64,000 bases of DNA from Lepidodermella squamata (Eukaryota > Gastrotricha): contig JBLDXI010000045.1 of the NCBI GenBank assembly GCA_047495785.1, forward strand, positions 620,001-684,000, in the 5' to 3' direction. Positions 45,801 through 57,185 of the stretch are shown here, piece by piece (within the stretch, counting starts at the first letter, position 1; every line of letters starts with the position of its first letter). Made by a program: the position numbers and the translations under genes. The notes under the pieces were generated by a model. That model was not told the origin of the DNA, did not search any database, and saw only the letters and a list, made by a program, of their open reading frames with translations.

Positions 45801-46847
45801 TATTGGCATTTTCGAGCTCTTTCGCCATCGAAGCGATTTTAGCGTCCCGCTCTTGCATTGATTTCATGAAATCCGCCTTAATTTTGTCACAGTCACCCAA
45901 GACCTGCATGATCCTAGCTTCTTTTTGCTGAAGCTGAGCATCCAAGTCGTTTAACTTTGAAGTTAAATCAGCTATTTGACGGCGGTCATCCTCGGCATTA
46001 TCGCGGTAGAGACGATCACGACGTTCACTCGCCTGCAACTCAGCGGTGAAACGCTGCTCCATAGTCGCGAAATTGAGTTGGGCCTCGTGGAGTTTAGACG
46101 TCAAATCAGCGATCAATTGCTGTTGGTCTTGCTGCGATTTCGAGGTAGATAGACGAACCTGTTCGGCGATTTCGAGCTCGGACCGTTTTGAGTTAAGTTC
46201 GCTTTCCAACTGACCAATTTGCAGCGTCGTATTACGACGAAGCATATCCAACTCGGCAGTTCGAAGCTCTAATTGCTCGCTAGACCATGCGCTTTGACGA
46301 CGCAGTTGATCAACTTCGATTTCTAATTGATTCAATCGGCAATCGAGCGAAAATTTATTCGATTCCATATCGCATATCTTGCCAAGAGCTTCATTTTTCG
46401 CCAAAACAAGCGAGTCGAGTGACAAATTTAATGATCGAGTTTCCTCTGTATGAATAGACATCAGACATATTATTTTCACTCAAAGTAAACTTCAGTTTAC
46501 TCACCGTGAAGCCGATCAATCTCTTTTTGCTGAGAATTCATCACTTCCAGATATCGATTTCTTTGATCAGTCAGCTCTTCGACATTGATTCGAAAGGTTT
46601 CAAGCTGGACTTCCGCCTGCGAAAGCTCGCTGGTTTGCTGCTTGACCACATTCAACTCGAGTTCTGCAATTAACAAAAAATTGGTGAATTTCTGTACCAT
46701 TCGGCATAACATACCAGTCGAAATAAGTTTCCGGCTTGTTTCGTCGTAACCAGCTTCAATTCGTTGAATAAGCTCCAAAATATCGTTCGGAGACTCCAAT
46801 GCTGGCCCCGAAAGGCGTGTTTTGACTTGCTCAAAATACGCCTGCAT
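39847..46847 (-). CDS. TPR: Nucleoprotein TPR (Megator), nuclear-pore basket protein
   Basis: Exons 46715-46847, 46505-46663, 40789-46445 and 39847-40377; about 2,159 residues, near the human size. The first intron is only 51 nt and stop-free. The first two-thirds is continuous coiled coil. Diagnostic stretches include ELENANTLLSAAKRMGMPID, SPAAVIASRLTKSGLSITQM and ISQHLVEFRDIQELQQQNER, which match the TPR family as I know it. The C-terminal third is disordered and acidic, then FG-containing (LGFSGNTGFG, WTFGGGL), poly-Gln (CAG run near 40231-40263), and ends in RG-rich sequence. TPR forms the nuclear basket filaments and works in mRNA export and spindle-checkpoint control. The ATG is 148 nt beyond the JKAMP stop, with an acceptor-like AG at 46860-46861, 13 nt from the ATG. 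Confidence 0.93.
40378..40788 (-). other. Intron of TPR before the FG/RG tail exon
   Basis: 411 nt, phase 0, donor GTGAGT and acceptor TTCATCAATGATTACAG. Reading through from the long exon stops quickly (SSQDRPSLL), while splicing adds the FG-rich tail. Alternative retention would give a shorter C-terminus. Confidence 0.75.
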
Positions 46848-46859
46848 ATTTAAGAACGC

Positions 46860-46861
46860 CT
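46860..46861 (-). promoter_or_regulatory. Candidate trans-splice acceptor before TPR
   Basis: The minus-strand TGGCTTTTTGTACATTCTAG ends 12 nt before the TPR ATG and lies 134 nt after the JKAMP stop codon. A cis-spliced 5' exon would have to lie inside or upstream of JKAMP. Confidence 0.42.
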
Positions 46862-46994
46862 AGAATGTACAAAAAGCCATCCATTAAAAATCTTCTTTAC
46901 TGAATTTTTCAGCTCTACGAAACCATCATCATCGTAAGAAAGCACAAAATACAAAGTGAAAACGATAAGCTGACGATAAACAAGACAGAATTAG

Positions 46995-47945
46995 CTAACG
47001 GTTTTTCACAGCTGCCGAAGTAAAATTCAGCGTGGCAATAAAATATACTGTCGGCAACGGTGCCAGAAATACGGCGAATATTATTCCCGCAGGTGTGAGG
47101 GAGGATAACGTATGGACGGATGGATTCGCAGATAGAACTTCTGAGGCGGTGGCCAACAAGGCACCGGCTGTTAGAATCCAGAGAACGGGTAAAGTTAGAT
47201 AGCTTCGGAAATCACTCATGAGACATTTCATCAGAGCGATTGGGCTAGGCTGACTCGTGTTCAACGGAACAAATGCCGATATAAACACAGCAGTTGCTAT
47301 GTGACATATGAATAGGAGAATGTAGTTGTAGCTGTAATACAGCAAGCCCGAAAATACAGGATATAGTGGTGTAACAACAAGCATCATGTACAAAAAAGAA
47401 CGGAATGGCTTCGAAGACACGCCCAGAAACTTTCTTAGCAGGGGTCGAAAGATGATTGAAAATCCTACGGACAGCGCGTATACTGTCAATACAAAACTAA
47501 CCAGTGGATACACGACTTCATGAGTGCAATGAATAGTCGACGTGAATTTGACGAGAGGATTATAAAACAGCGAATAAAAATCAGAGATTCGCTGAGGTTC
47601 GCAGAATTGCAATAAGAAATTATTGCCATCTCGAGCAAAAATTGCCAACGAGCATAAAATGGCCATAACGTATTCCGCAACGACGGTAGTGATATACACA
47701 ATAAATTTCCACGTCGGGTGAGTGTGATATTTATATGCCAAGAGTGAGCTGATGATAAGCGGTATTGATGTGGTAGATACTAGAAACAGTGCAGCGTATC
47801 CAGTAAGACCGCTCAAGCAAAGTTCGCACGTCGAGTTTGCACTTGGTCGATAGCCAGGTGGGCAAGGTCCGCAATCAGAAAAAGACCCATTTGCGTATCG
47901 CAATCTCCCGCAATAATCACCATAACAGGTTCTCGTCATAACCAT
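46995..47945 (-). CDS. JKAMP: JKAMP (JNK1/MAPK8-associated membrane protein)
   Basis: Single-exon coding region of 316 residues from the Met at 47943-47945; the longer open frame upstream lacks conservation and includes a splice-acceptor-like TTTTTTAG at 47965-47966, so I chose this start. A Cys-rich N-terminus (CYGDYCGR, CGPCPPGYRPSANSTCELC) precedes about seven hydrophobic helices. The segment FYSLFYNPLVKFTSTIHCTH, then EVVYPL, matches the most conserved JKAMP region. JKAMP is an ER membrane protein that links the proteasome and ERAD factors to misfolded protein disposal and influences JNK signalling. It is the first gene of a close same-strand series (JKAMP, TPR, orphan, BRX1) and faces the LRR gene at 48728 across a shared upstream region. 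Confidence 0.92.
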   Translation of the reverse strand: MVMTRTCYGDYCGRLRYANGSFSDCGPCPPGYRPSANSTCELCLSGLTGYAALFLVSTTSIPLIISSLLAYKYHTHPTWKFIVYITTVVAEYVMAILCSLAIFARDGNNFLLQFCEPQRISDFYSLFYNPLVKFTSTIHCTHEVVYPLVSFVLTVYALSVGFSIIFRPLLRKFLGVSSKPFRSFLYMMLVVTPLYPVFSGLLYYSYNYILLFICHIATAVFISAFVPLNTSQPSPIALMKCLMSDFRSYLTLPVLWILTAGALLATASEVLSANPSVHTLSSLTPAGIIFAVFLAPLPTVYFIATLNFTSAAVKNR

Positions 47946-48727
47946 CTCATTCGCGAATAAAAATCTAAAAAACGCGACATCTGTTACTTGCCGGCATGAA
48001 GTTATGACTAAAGGACATGTATTATAAAAAATACCGCTGTTTGCTCGCCGTTTTTTACTGGCAAATGGGGCGATCAACAAAACGAAAAATTAGTATCATA
48101 ACCAAAATTAGAAAGATTTCGAAAGAAATCAACTACAATGATTCTATCAACGATGAATGATCTTATAGTATGATCCGCACCTATAACCTCAGTGACCTAG
48201 AGATTATTTAAAATAATGCAAAGAAAGGGTAAATAAGCGAGTCGGTGTATTTCCTACGATTGCGCTGAAGAAGCGAGGTCTCATTTATGACAAGGCTAGG
48301 GGCTATGCGTATTTTTGCAATTTGAAGTTACGGACATCGCAAATTGGGGCATAATTCGGACGGGGCTTTATAACTGGCGAGTTAAGATAAACGAGGACAG
48401 TCTAACCAGAAGATCCTCAGCCAACATGGGTCTTCCGAACGAAAACCCACAAGAGCAAAATTACCGCCAAAAAAGTGGAGCCGGCACCAGATGCATCCAT
48501 TCAGCCTTCTCAGTTTTTAAACACAATTTTGTTGGTAGGAAGAAGGTTTATAAATCAAATTAAAACAAAACATAAAAAATAATTGTTGTCATAGCAACGT
48601 CCACCTTTTTCGAATCTCTCCAGGCCTGAGTCGAGCTACTTTTTCGACTTTGTGATGAAATCTTCTTGATCAAAGTGCTGCTGCATTTTTCTTCAAATGG
48701 GCGTTCTAACGCTTTAAACGCTTTAAA
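47946..48727. promoter_or_regulatory. Divergent upstream region of JKAMP (-) and the LRR gene (+)
   Basis: 782 bp between two divergent ATGs. It contains the JKAMP acceptor-like site (47965-47966) and the X-box at 48585-48598. No other coding region is supported. Confidence 0.5.
48585..48598 (+). promoter_or_regulatory. RFX X-box (ciliary gene regulatory motif)
   Basis: GTTGTCATAGCAAC fits every position of the RYYNYYATRRNRAC X-box consensus for RFX factors. It lies 130 bp upstream of the ATG at 48728; X-boxes of ciliary genes commonly sit about 50-200 bp upstream of the start. This supports a ciliary or flagellar role for the LRR gene. Confidence 0.72.
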
Positions 48728-50451
48728 ATGCCCAAGTCAGGAAAGAAAGCGAAAAGATCAGCCAAAGAGGATATCTACACGAAACCGCTGCTCGGTCTGC
48801 AGCGATGTTACTTTCAGGAGTTCACCAAAGCTGGCGTTGATCCGATTGAAAGCGTACGCCGGGCAATAAGAAACTGTCTAGAGGGTGAGCGAGGGCCAAC
48901 ACCTCTGGAAAAGCTCCGTCTAGAGCCCCCGAGTCCCCCAAAAGTAAAACCTCCTAAAGACGATGAAGAAATCATTGAGAAACCGCCTCCGATGACCGGG
49001 GTAGCAGTTTCTGCCTGTTTACCTCCTCTCTGCAATGCTATTCAAATGCAAACATTTACAATGATTAAAGAAATTCATTTTTGGGGATTTCCTTTGTCAC
49101 TGCATTCGGCCACAAAGCTTGCAGATACACTAGCAGCAATGAAATACCCTGTTCATAGCCTCGAGTTCATGGACTGTGACTTATGTCCGGAATCTATCAA
49201 TCGCATTGCAGTTTCGCTCGTTCACTGCGAGCTGCTCAAGTCAGTGTCGTTCGACTACAACGTGTTAGTTTCGGTGATTTATGTTGAGGTACATAAATAA
49301 TTGCACGAAATCGTGTTATCAGTTTAGACTACGAGGGCTTATTCAACCTCCTGCAATCGCTACTTGATTGTCGAAAGTTGACTGAAATTAGCCTGTGTTA
49401 CTGCGATCTCAACCAAAAGTGCGGCAGGTTACTGGGAAGATTTGCCGCGTCATCCATAGTTCGTAATTTGTTTCTCGACGGCAATGATCTTGGATTGGAA
49501 GGTACCTATATAGTAGCCTTTCAGTAGTTCTTATGATTCATCTTTTATATTCCATCCAGGGGTGATAGATTTTTTCGGCGAATTAATGGAGGAATTCAAT
49601 AAAATAGATGCACAATTAGAAGCCATCGCAGCAGCAGAGGCGGCAGCAGCAGCAGCTGCCGTCGCGACCTTGGTTTGAAAAAAATAGTACCTGATTTTTC
49701 ATCAATTCTAACTTTTTTATCCAAATCAACCAGGACATCGATGGAGGAATGATAAATACAGGAGATATATCTGTAACACAAACAGCAGTCACTCCAGCTG
49801 CCCAAGACGACGTAATGCCTGCTGTAAGTTTCTTCTGTACGAGTTTCTTTGCTTGACGTACCTATTGTTTTGGACTTCACAGACCCCGAAAAAGAAGAAA
49901 AAGAAGAAAAGGCGCAGTCGTTCCAGGAAAAAGAAATTGGAGGATGTGATACCTCCTCCGGGACCTTGGATGCGCAAATTACATTTGGCTGACACTTTCG
50001 GTGGCTTTTTGCAAATCGAACATTACAATGTCACGGAAAAATCAAGTCCCGATAGCGTCATGTCTTCTCAAGCTCTTGATTGCATGCGTTTAGCAAAAAT
50101 GATCGGCAAATTTATCACCAAGTGTGCCGAACTGGAGGAACTTGACTTTTACAATGACTGTAAGTCACCTGCTCTGATTGTAGATATCGATTGCATTTTT
50201 CATTGCATTCAGGGCTGGGAAATGGCGGTGCTGCTGTCTTGTTGGAAGCGTTGCAAAAGCGAGAGGCAGCTGAATTACCTCGAATGGGGATGAGGTAACC
50301 AGTAGCAGATAATTTAATGATGAAGTTATGACTGATCGATTTTTGCAGATTGAATCGCGGTATCGAGGGAACTTTGCTCAAAAAGCTATTCAAAATTGCC
50401 AGTGGAGTTAAAAAGAAGAAAAAACGACGGAAAAGCGCTAAGAAAAAGTAA
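48728..50451 (+). CDS. Ciliary-type leucine-rich repeat protein (LRRC71-like?)
   Basis: Seven exons: 48728-49263, 49323-49501, 49560-49672, 49734-49823, 49883-50159, 50213-50294 and 50349-50451; all phases agree; about 459 residues. A basic, Pro-rich N-terminus (PKSGKKAKRSAKEDIY) leads to ribonuclease-inhibitor-type LRRs: KEIHFWGFPLS, HSLEFMDCDL, KSVSFDYNVLDYEGLFNLLQ, EISLCYCDLNQKCGRLLGRF and IVRNLFLDGNDLG. An Ala-rich run, a Lys/Arg-rich insert (KKKKKKKRRSRSRKKK) and a final LRR (LEELDFYND, GNGGAAVLLEAL) follow. The tail is basic. LRRs interrupted by a Lys-rich insert remind me of LRRC71, but this is a weak match from memory. The upstream X-box supports a ciliary role. PolyA signal at 50478. 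The first donor uses the second GT of AACGTGTTAG. Confidence 0.8.
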
Positions 50452-50477
50452 CCAATGCGGTGAATTTTGTTATAAGT

Positions 50478-50483
50478 AATAAA
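50478..50483 (+). terminator. PolyA signal of the LRR gene
   Basis: AATAAA, 27 nt after the stop codon; a second copy follows at about 50506. Confidence 0.55.
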
Positions 50484-51416
50484 CAAGTTTGACGACTCTT
50501 GCGAAAATAAAAAATGGTTGCAACACTTTATTTCATTTTCAATTTTATAGCACAAAAAATTATTGCGTGCTCCTGAAATCATTATCGTCAATATTAATAA
50601 TAATTCTTCATAATAATTGCTGTGATGTACATCATTTAGTTACAATATTTATATAATGACAATAATTTCGAATAATTTCAATTGACGATGATAATGTCGG
50701 GAAGAAGGATCCAGGGGTTTAAATTAATATTCGATGTAGTTTTTCGCAAAGAATTTTAACAACGAGAGAATACAATAAGAATTATAACAAGTATGTGTAC
50801 ATAACAACAACAATCCTCGGGCATCTCAAGTCTCGATTTCAAATAATACAACCGCAAGGGAAGGACAGGTGAGCACAGGTGCAGCTCTAAATGTAGAGTG
50901 CGGATACTCGGTGGAAGTATTGCGGAGCCAATTGAACCAGTTTTAGCGCTGAAATTATCGTTATTAATACATGCGTAGCAGATCAGATACGAAAGACAAC
51001 GAAAGGCAAACTAAATGTTTGCTCTATCTATTATTATGGTGCTACGTTTCGATAAAACAGGCGAGAAGGCCACAATCTCCGGGTAAAATTGAAGTGAAGG
51101 AGGTTAACTAGCTCAGGTCTTATTCTTGAAATCGCTCAACGCGTTGGGAACAATCATATGTCGTCAATTAGTTAAAATATAGTCACAGTAAAAACAATAG
51201 CGTTTAAAAAAACTAATGAGACAGGAATACGAATTGCGTCGCTGAAGCCAAATAAAAATATTCCAAAATGTACCCGAATAGCTTGTGCCGGATTGTAATC
51301 GAAATTTTTCATTGCTCTTAACGCTACATCTGTCGCGTCTTTTCATTGCTTTTTTAGTAGAAAAAATTAAATGTCATCATGGCAAAATCATCGACCTCAT
51401 CCGCCTACATTCAAGT
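50484..51416. other. Convergent 3' intergenic region
   Basis: About 930 nt of AT-rich sequence between the 3' ends of the LRR gene (+) and the Patched-related gene (-). It must contain the 3' UTR of the latter. No coding region or RNA gene recognised. Confidence 0.6.
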
Positions 51417-54400
51417 TCATATCGTGAATTGTGGCTTTTGCCGATTGATTTGGTGCAAATAGGCGCGCACTTTTTCGGCCGATGACGCAGGGTGATCGAG
51501 TTGATAGCTATCGCCTTCTTGCGCACCCAGCATTGTCGCTTCGTAATGCCGATCTGCGGCTGATTTCGCAGTCATGCCAAACTCGTGCACAATGAACTGC
51601 CGCCGCGAGCTAGGCACACTCAGATCTGACGAGCTGTGATCCTCGCCAACAGAAGCCGAGCCGCCGCTCAGCGTTGTCGAGGCCGTAGTCGCCCCACCGC
51701 TCGCGTTTCCAGCCGCTGTGAAAACTGCGCTAACACTGGCGGGCAGCGGAGCCATGTGCCGCTTCGGACGCTTTTGACCAGATTTGTTTGTACTGCTTTG
51801 CTCAGCTCCATCAATAACCGGGCGAACTGGAGCCAACTATTTGAAAATAAATTTTAATTGTCAATTTTACTCGAAAATGATTAAACACTCACCTCTTTAC
51901 CAAACGACTTCAAACGAGGCCTTTGACCAGTGGCGAAGTTAGGTTCGGATTTTGACTTGTGAGGTGGCGCTTTGAGCGTTTGACTACCAGGCTTACCACC
52001 TCGGAGAATATCCTTACTATCGCCTTTGTGGACGACTACTTTAACACCCTTTTCGTCCTGCTTTTTGCCACTGCTGTGCCGCGTGTTCTGCGGCAGAGGG
52101 CCGAGCATAGACAGGATAACGGGTAGAAAAACGAGAGAATGCAGCGCGCATAGTACGATGGTTAACGACATCATTTTGAAGAACACGACGTAGACATAAA
52201 GAGTCGAGCTCCACATGGCCAGCACGGACATGACGGTGCCAATAGCTGTTGGAACCGTAGCCGAGCCAACGTCTCGCAGGGCACCTTCTGCCTTGGCTCG
52301 AGTTGTTTTGCCTTCGTCCATCAAATAGCCATACGTGAAATGGGCGATGAAATCAGTTGAAAACCCAACGCCGATAATGATCGTAACCATAGAAACACTG
52401 TCGAGATCGATGTTGCAATCAGCCATGAAACCGAACAGGCCAAGCACGATTGAAATCAGGCAAACGGCGAGCCAAAACATGCATGACAGGTATGGGGCCA
52501 TCACACCTGAGGTGATGAGAACGGCTGCGATTGCAATCAACACGTTGTACATGCAGTTGTAGATAATTGACGCGTGTTGTTCGTAAATAATAAAATCGAG
52601 CGAGAAGGCTGCTATAGGACATAATCGGAAGCCTGCGATCAACGTTCGCATCTCCAGCAGTAACGACCTTTCGTGGTCAGGGCTTGACAAGTTTTTACCA
52701 ACAACCCAGCTAAAAACAAAAAACGATTCTATCATTGCAAATAGGCTATTCAAAGGGACATTACCCTCTAGAGCGGAGAACAGCTGTTTCATTCCAATTC
52801 CAGATTAGATCAGTGCCATAGGATTCGTACTTGGGCATGTTGAGGAATTTCGTGCGAAGCAGGTAGTAAAATTCGTCGTTTCGTGTCATTCCAACCGGGT
52901 AAGGCGTTGTTGTGCCGTTGATATTACCGTCGAGTAACACGTTCGTACCCCTATCAGATATCCAGTCGTGGTACAGAGGAAGGTAGTCAAGAAGCCAGTA
53001 TCGGGTGACCTCGCGATCCCACATGTACTTGGAAGATTCGAGTTTTTGAAACAATTCCTCAAGCTCTTCTTGCACGGCCGGATTAGCGTAGTCGAGTGGT
53101 TCAGTGAAAATAACCGGAATCTGGGGCCAATAAGACCGGAAATGGCCTCGAATTTTCAAATACCTAGGAAAAAAATAAATTTATTAAAATAAATTAAAAA
53201 AATCAAGCCACGTACCAATAGTAAGAAGTCGACTCGCGCGGGAAAAGATTTTCAGCTCTGAAACCAACTTCCAACTGTTTGATGCCGAATCCGACTCGAA
53301 CAAGATAGCCCACGTACAGCAGAAAGACAATGAATTTGCCGGCCCGAGAGAGCAGAGCTGGATTGTAACGATTGGCGAAGAAATCTGATATGGCCGAGGA
53401 ATCGGTTTCGGCGCTGTTGTCAAACCTAGGTTCCGGTTGCTTGGGCTTCGAAGCCTTTTTACTGCTAGACACAGGCTCGATGTCGATGCCGGCTGACGAG
53501 GAGCGCGACGTTGACGGTGACGTAGTCGGTGGTGTGAGCGAAAGCGGGGATGCGATTGTCGTAGTGGCGGTTTCGCTTTTTATCAACGGATCAGCGTCGG
53601 TGATATGCCGCGAGCCGCAAAAAATAGCCTCACAGACTGAATTTTTTACTGGAAAATTGAAAAAAAAACAGCTCAAAATTCGGTCATTTAATGAAAAATT
53701 AGAGACTTACCACTAATCATCGGTTGAGTAACTTTGACACAGGGCACGAGCGAATGGCGATTCGAGGCTTCGAGCCGGCCGAACAGCACGAGGCATGCGC
53801 AGAATAGAGTGAGTTGAAAGCAAAAATCCAGACACATGGCAGCCGTTGTGAAAACACTCAGCTTTTGAATGGCCGGGTATGGCATATAGGTGCCGATGAT
53901 GAAGCCGATCATGTTCGTCAGAAACGTGATGAAAATCGACGTGCCAGATTCGCGAAGCGTTTCTTCCATTCGCCGCCACACAGGCAAACGGCGGTCGGTT
54001 AGACGCCAGCCGGCCAGCAGGACGTGCATGTCATCAAGGCCAACAGCCAGGGCGAGGAAGGGCGTGGCAATAGCTATAGTAACAAAGGGCTGCTCGAGCC
54101 AGGCCATCAGCCCAAACGAGGCGAAAATCGCGAATCCGGTAATGACGATGCCGAGAAAGCCGAGAACTGGCTTCGAACTGACAGAATCACCCCAAAGTGT
54201 GGCGACCATCGAAAAGAAAGCCAGCGCAACTAGGGTAAGAATAAATAGGGGGATGAGTTTCAACGCCGTTGCGACAATTGTGGTTTCGGAGCGTTTATTG
54301 CTGTGCCAGTACAAGTCGAAAACGTGGTTCTTCTTAGACTCAGCTTTCAGGATTCGGTCGAAGGCGTTGTCCCAATTATCAGGCGCTACGTTCTCGCCAA

Positions 54401-55202
54401 GATCGAAACAGGCTAGGTAGACCTCTCGCAGCACGCCGACCGATTCAACAATACCCCAGCTACCAACAGGTGCCGAAATATTCGAGGCGGGTAGTAAGGC
54501 CGCGAAGGGATCCTCCTCAATACTTTTGTTACGAGGCGCGCGGAAAATTACCTCGGACAAAGTTGCGGCGATAAAATGGCCGTGGTAGTAAGGATAGGTC
54601 AATTCGACGCCGGTTTCGATAATCGACGCCTCCATGAAGTCGGAAAACGCCGGGTCGCTCGCCATAGCTGGGTCCATGTTGAGCAAATCGCGAAGTTGCG
54701 GGACAAATGTGGCGAAAAGCCGCATGGTCGGCCCGAAACACGCGTTATTCACGCGCAGGCAAGTCTGGTTGTAGGTGAATTTCACCCCTGGCACGCTCGA
54801 CTCAACCTCCTCGGCCCACAGTTGGTTTTCAACGGTCAAAATATCGACGAGACTTTTCAGCGTGAATAGATTGACGCCCGGTTTCGCCACGAACACAATT
54901 TCACCGTACCGGCAATTGGTTTCGTTGCCGTTATCTGTTGGTAAGGCGCCGGAGCTTTTGACCTCTTCGAACTGTTTCAGGATGACGCGGTCTTTCAGCG
55001 CCTGGCTGTCTTGCGGGGTGAAGTCTTCCATTTCGAGCGAGATCACCTTGAGCCGGTTGATGCCTGACGAGAGGAAGATGCCGAAAGCCGTAACTACGAA
55101 CAGGACGATGTAGGGATGGTGGCTGATGAAGCGGCCGTACGCCGCAAAGGTGTTCGCTATAAAATGCGAAATGAAGTCGTGTCGAACAGGACATCTTGAC
55201 AT
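51417..55202 (-). CDS. Patched-related (PTR/PTCHD-type) 12-transmembrane protein
   Basis: Exons 53711-55202, 53216-53648, 52765-53163, 51893-52709 and 51417-51836; about 1,186 residues. N-terminal helix (HPYIVLFVVTAFGIFLSSGI), a large first extracellular loop, then a sterol-sensing-type helix bundle with VGLDDMHVLLAGW. A cytoplasmic Ser/Thr-rich insert (53420-53600) and a second extracellular loop follow. The second bundle has SMVTIIIGVGFSTDFIAHFT, the GVGxxxDF signature of PTR proteins. The tail is basic and Ser-rich. The family belongs to the RND transporters, related to Patched, and is implicated in lipid or sterol handling at apical membranes; substrate unknown. The start is the Met at 55202, because an acceptor-like CATGTAG ends at 55232 and the upstream reading looks like UTR. 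Confidence 0.92.
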
Positions 55203-57167
55203 CTTCACGATAAGATTTGCGTCTTCGCACGCTACATGAAGAAAACGAAGAAGAAACGAATCAGTTAAAACGGCCCATCTCGATTTAAAACAGCAGAAAA
55301 ACGTTTCTATAATATGTGTATACAATATAATAACAAAATTTGAGCAGGTATTTTGGCTAATTACGCAAGATATGCGCGGTGTTTGTACAATTAAGGTGGC
55401 CCACTAGGGGTGCGGCGGTCTATTAGTTGACATTTGGCACCTAGGAGGCGAACGGCGAGCAAATACTTAATTTACTCACAAACACAGACGGTGCCCGGTG
55501 ATTTTTCGAGTGCCTCGGTGTCGTGTGACCTTGGGAATGGTATGGTAATAACACTATCACGTTTTTGGTGAATAACAATGGACCTAGAGATATTAGTTGG
55601 CAGGATGACAATAAAAACGAACCTTATTAAAAGCGAATATCACAACAAGCACCGGAAGTCTTAAGGCGGCAGCTCGCGTGTCGGTGTCGATGAGAATATT
55701 ATACCGGCCGACGCTGATTCAATGTTTCTATAACAAGTAAGTAAGCGGTGAAAGAATAAAAAGGCGATGGTAAGAAACGATTGGCCTTCTAAATTTCTCG
55801 AATGATGTAAGATGTAAGCGTTACCTTTCTGTTCGTCGCGTTTCGCGCGCGCGCTTGGATCGGCAAAGGGTGACGGATGTGCGTGAAAGGAGGTTCGTGA
55901 CCTTGCGACGAAAGCGGCAGTGAACGACGGCAATAACAACAATAAAACCGGTTCAATAATTAAAAGCAGTTTTCTATGTTTTCAGTGTTTCTTGTTGCAA
56001 CAGAGCTCTAGTGCGTTTTGTACGATAATAACGTGACTGTTATGATGTCTTGAGAGAATAGAAATCGTGTGCCTGTTTACATGAACGAGCGAGCTTTCAA
56101 ACGTTGCAAAGCTATTGCAACAGCAGGAGGTTTAAGATTTTGAATACAAAGCGCGCGCGCCACAAATCGTTTTCAATGCGACACCCGAGAAGAGCACGCG
56201 CGGCGAAAAGACGACGACCGATTTCGAGCGAGCGAACGAACGAACGAACAAACGCTGCCAAAGTGCAGCTCATTTAGGCGACGGCGTTGCGTAATCGCAA
56301 CGATTCATAATACAAAGGCATTGCAGATGAGTGTGACACATCGCCTTATAAATAGGATAATCATTGAATTTTACGAAAAAAGACACTACATGGCGGCACC
56401 TGATGACTCCTCAAAGCCTAATCTGCCGCTAAGGCGACTGGTGTTTGCATGATGAAATTCTGCTAAGACTGAATTAGCTCAATTTCTGACCTCCTTTGCG
56501 GACACGTGAGACCGAGGTCTCGAAAGATTGAAAGGCGTGGTAGGGCAATTTTTTTTAGGAATTTTACTGCCATGCATGGCAGATGATGAGGTCTCGGTTA
56601 CACAGGATTAACGGGTAACCAGACAGATGGATTAGCCTAGATGGCACTTGAGCCGTCGGTTTCTGAGATGACCAGACTACTTGGAGAGCGGTTTACGTCT
56701 CCTCGGATGTGTGCTGAAGGCTGGCCAACATCGGGAGAAGGGCGGGGTGACATGAGGACACATGTGCAGGGTAAACGTTGGCCCCATATGCCGTCGTGTA
56801 TCTATCACACGATAATCCCGAGTAGGTATGGATATATATTATTATAATAATGGACAGTGCAAAATCCGTTGTCTGTGTCTGACTGCCGAGGTGGCGGATG
56901 AGAGCCAATAGTAATAATGATGGTAATAATAAAAACATCGGGCAGCGAGTCACGCACGATTTTTGCCCGCCGTCCAGCCGATTCATGAGCCATCAGCGTT
57001 GCCGACACGACGCGCCGTGCACCTGTACTACCGTGTTTGCGCTCACACATGTATGCGTTCCAGCGCGCCCGAAAACCGCGACGGCGGCGACAAGACAACA
57101 GTAGCGTCTTGCTGTTCGGATCACTAACTATAAAACAAACCAATGCTGCCGCTGCTGCTCTGCCGAT

Positions 57168-57185
57168 ACCGTACCGTACCGTACC
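57168..57185. repeat. Short GTACC tandem repeat
   Basis: The 5-mer ACCGT/GTACC is repeated about four times around 57168-57185. Too short to assign a function; noted as local low complexity. Confidence 0.5.

Noticed and set aside
42688-45931. Many + strand ORFs inside TPR
   Set aside because: Shadows of the long coiled-coil exon on the other strand.
52761-52792. Overlap of two reading frames in the Patched-related gene as a frameshift
   Set aside because: A 55-nt intron (52710-52764) with good splice sites explains it.
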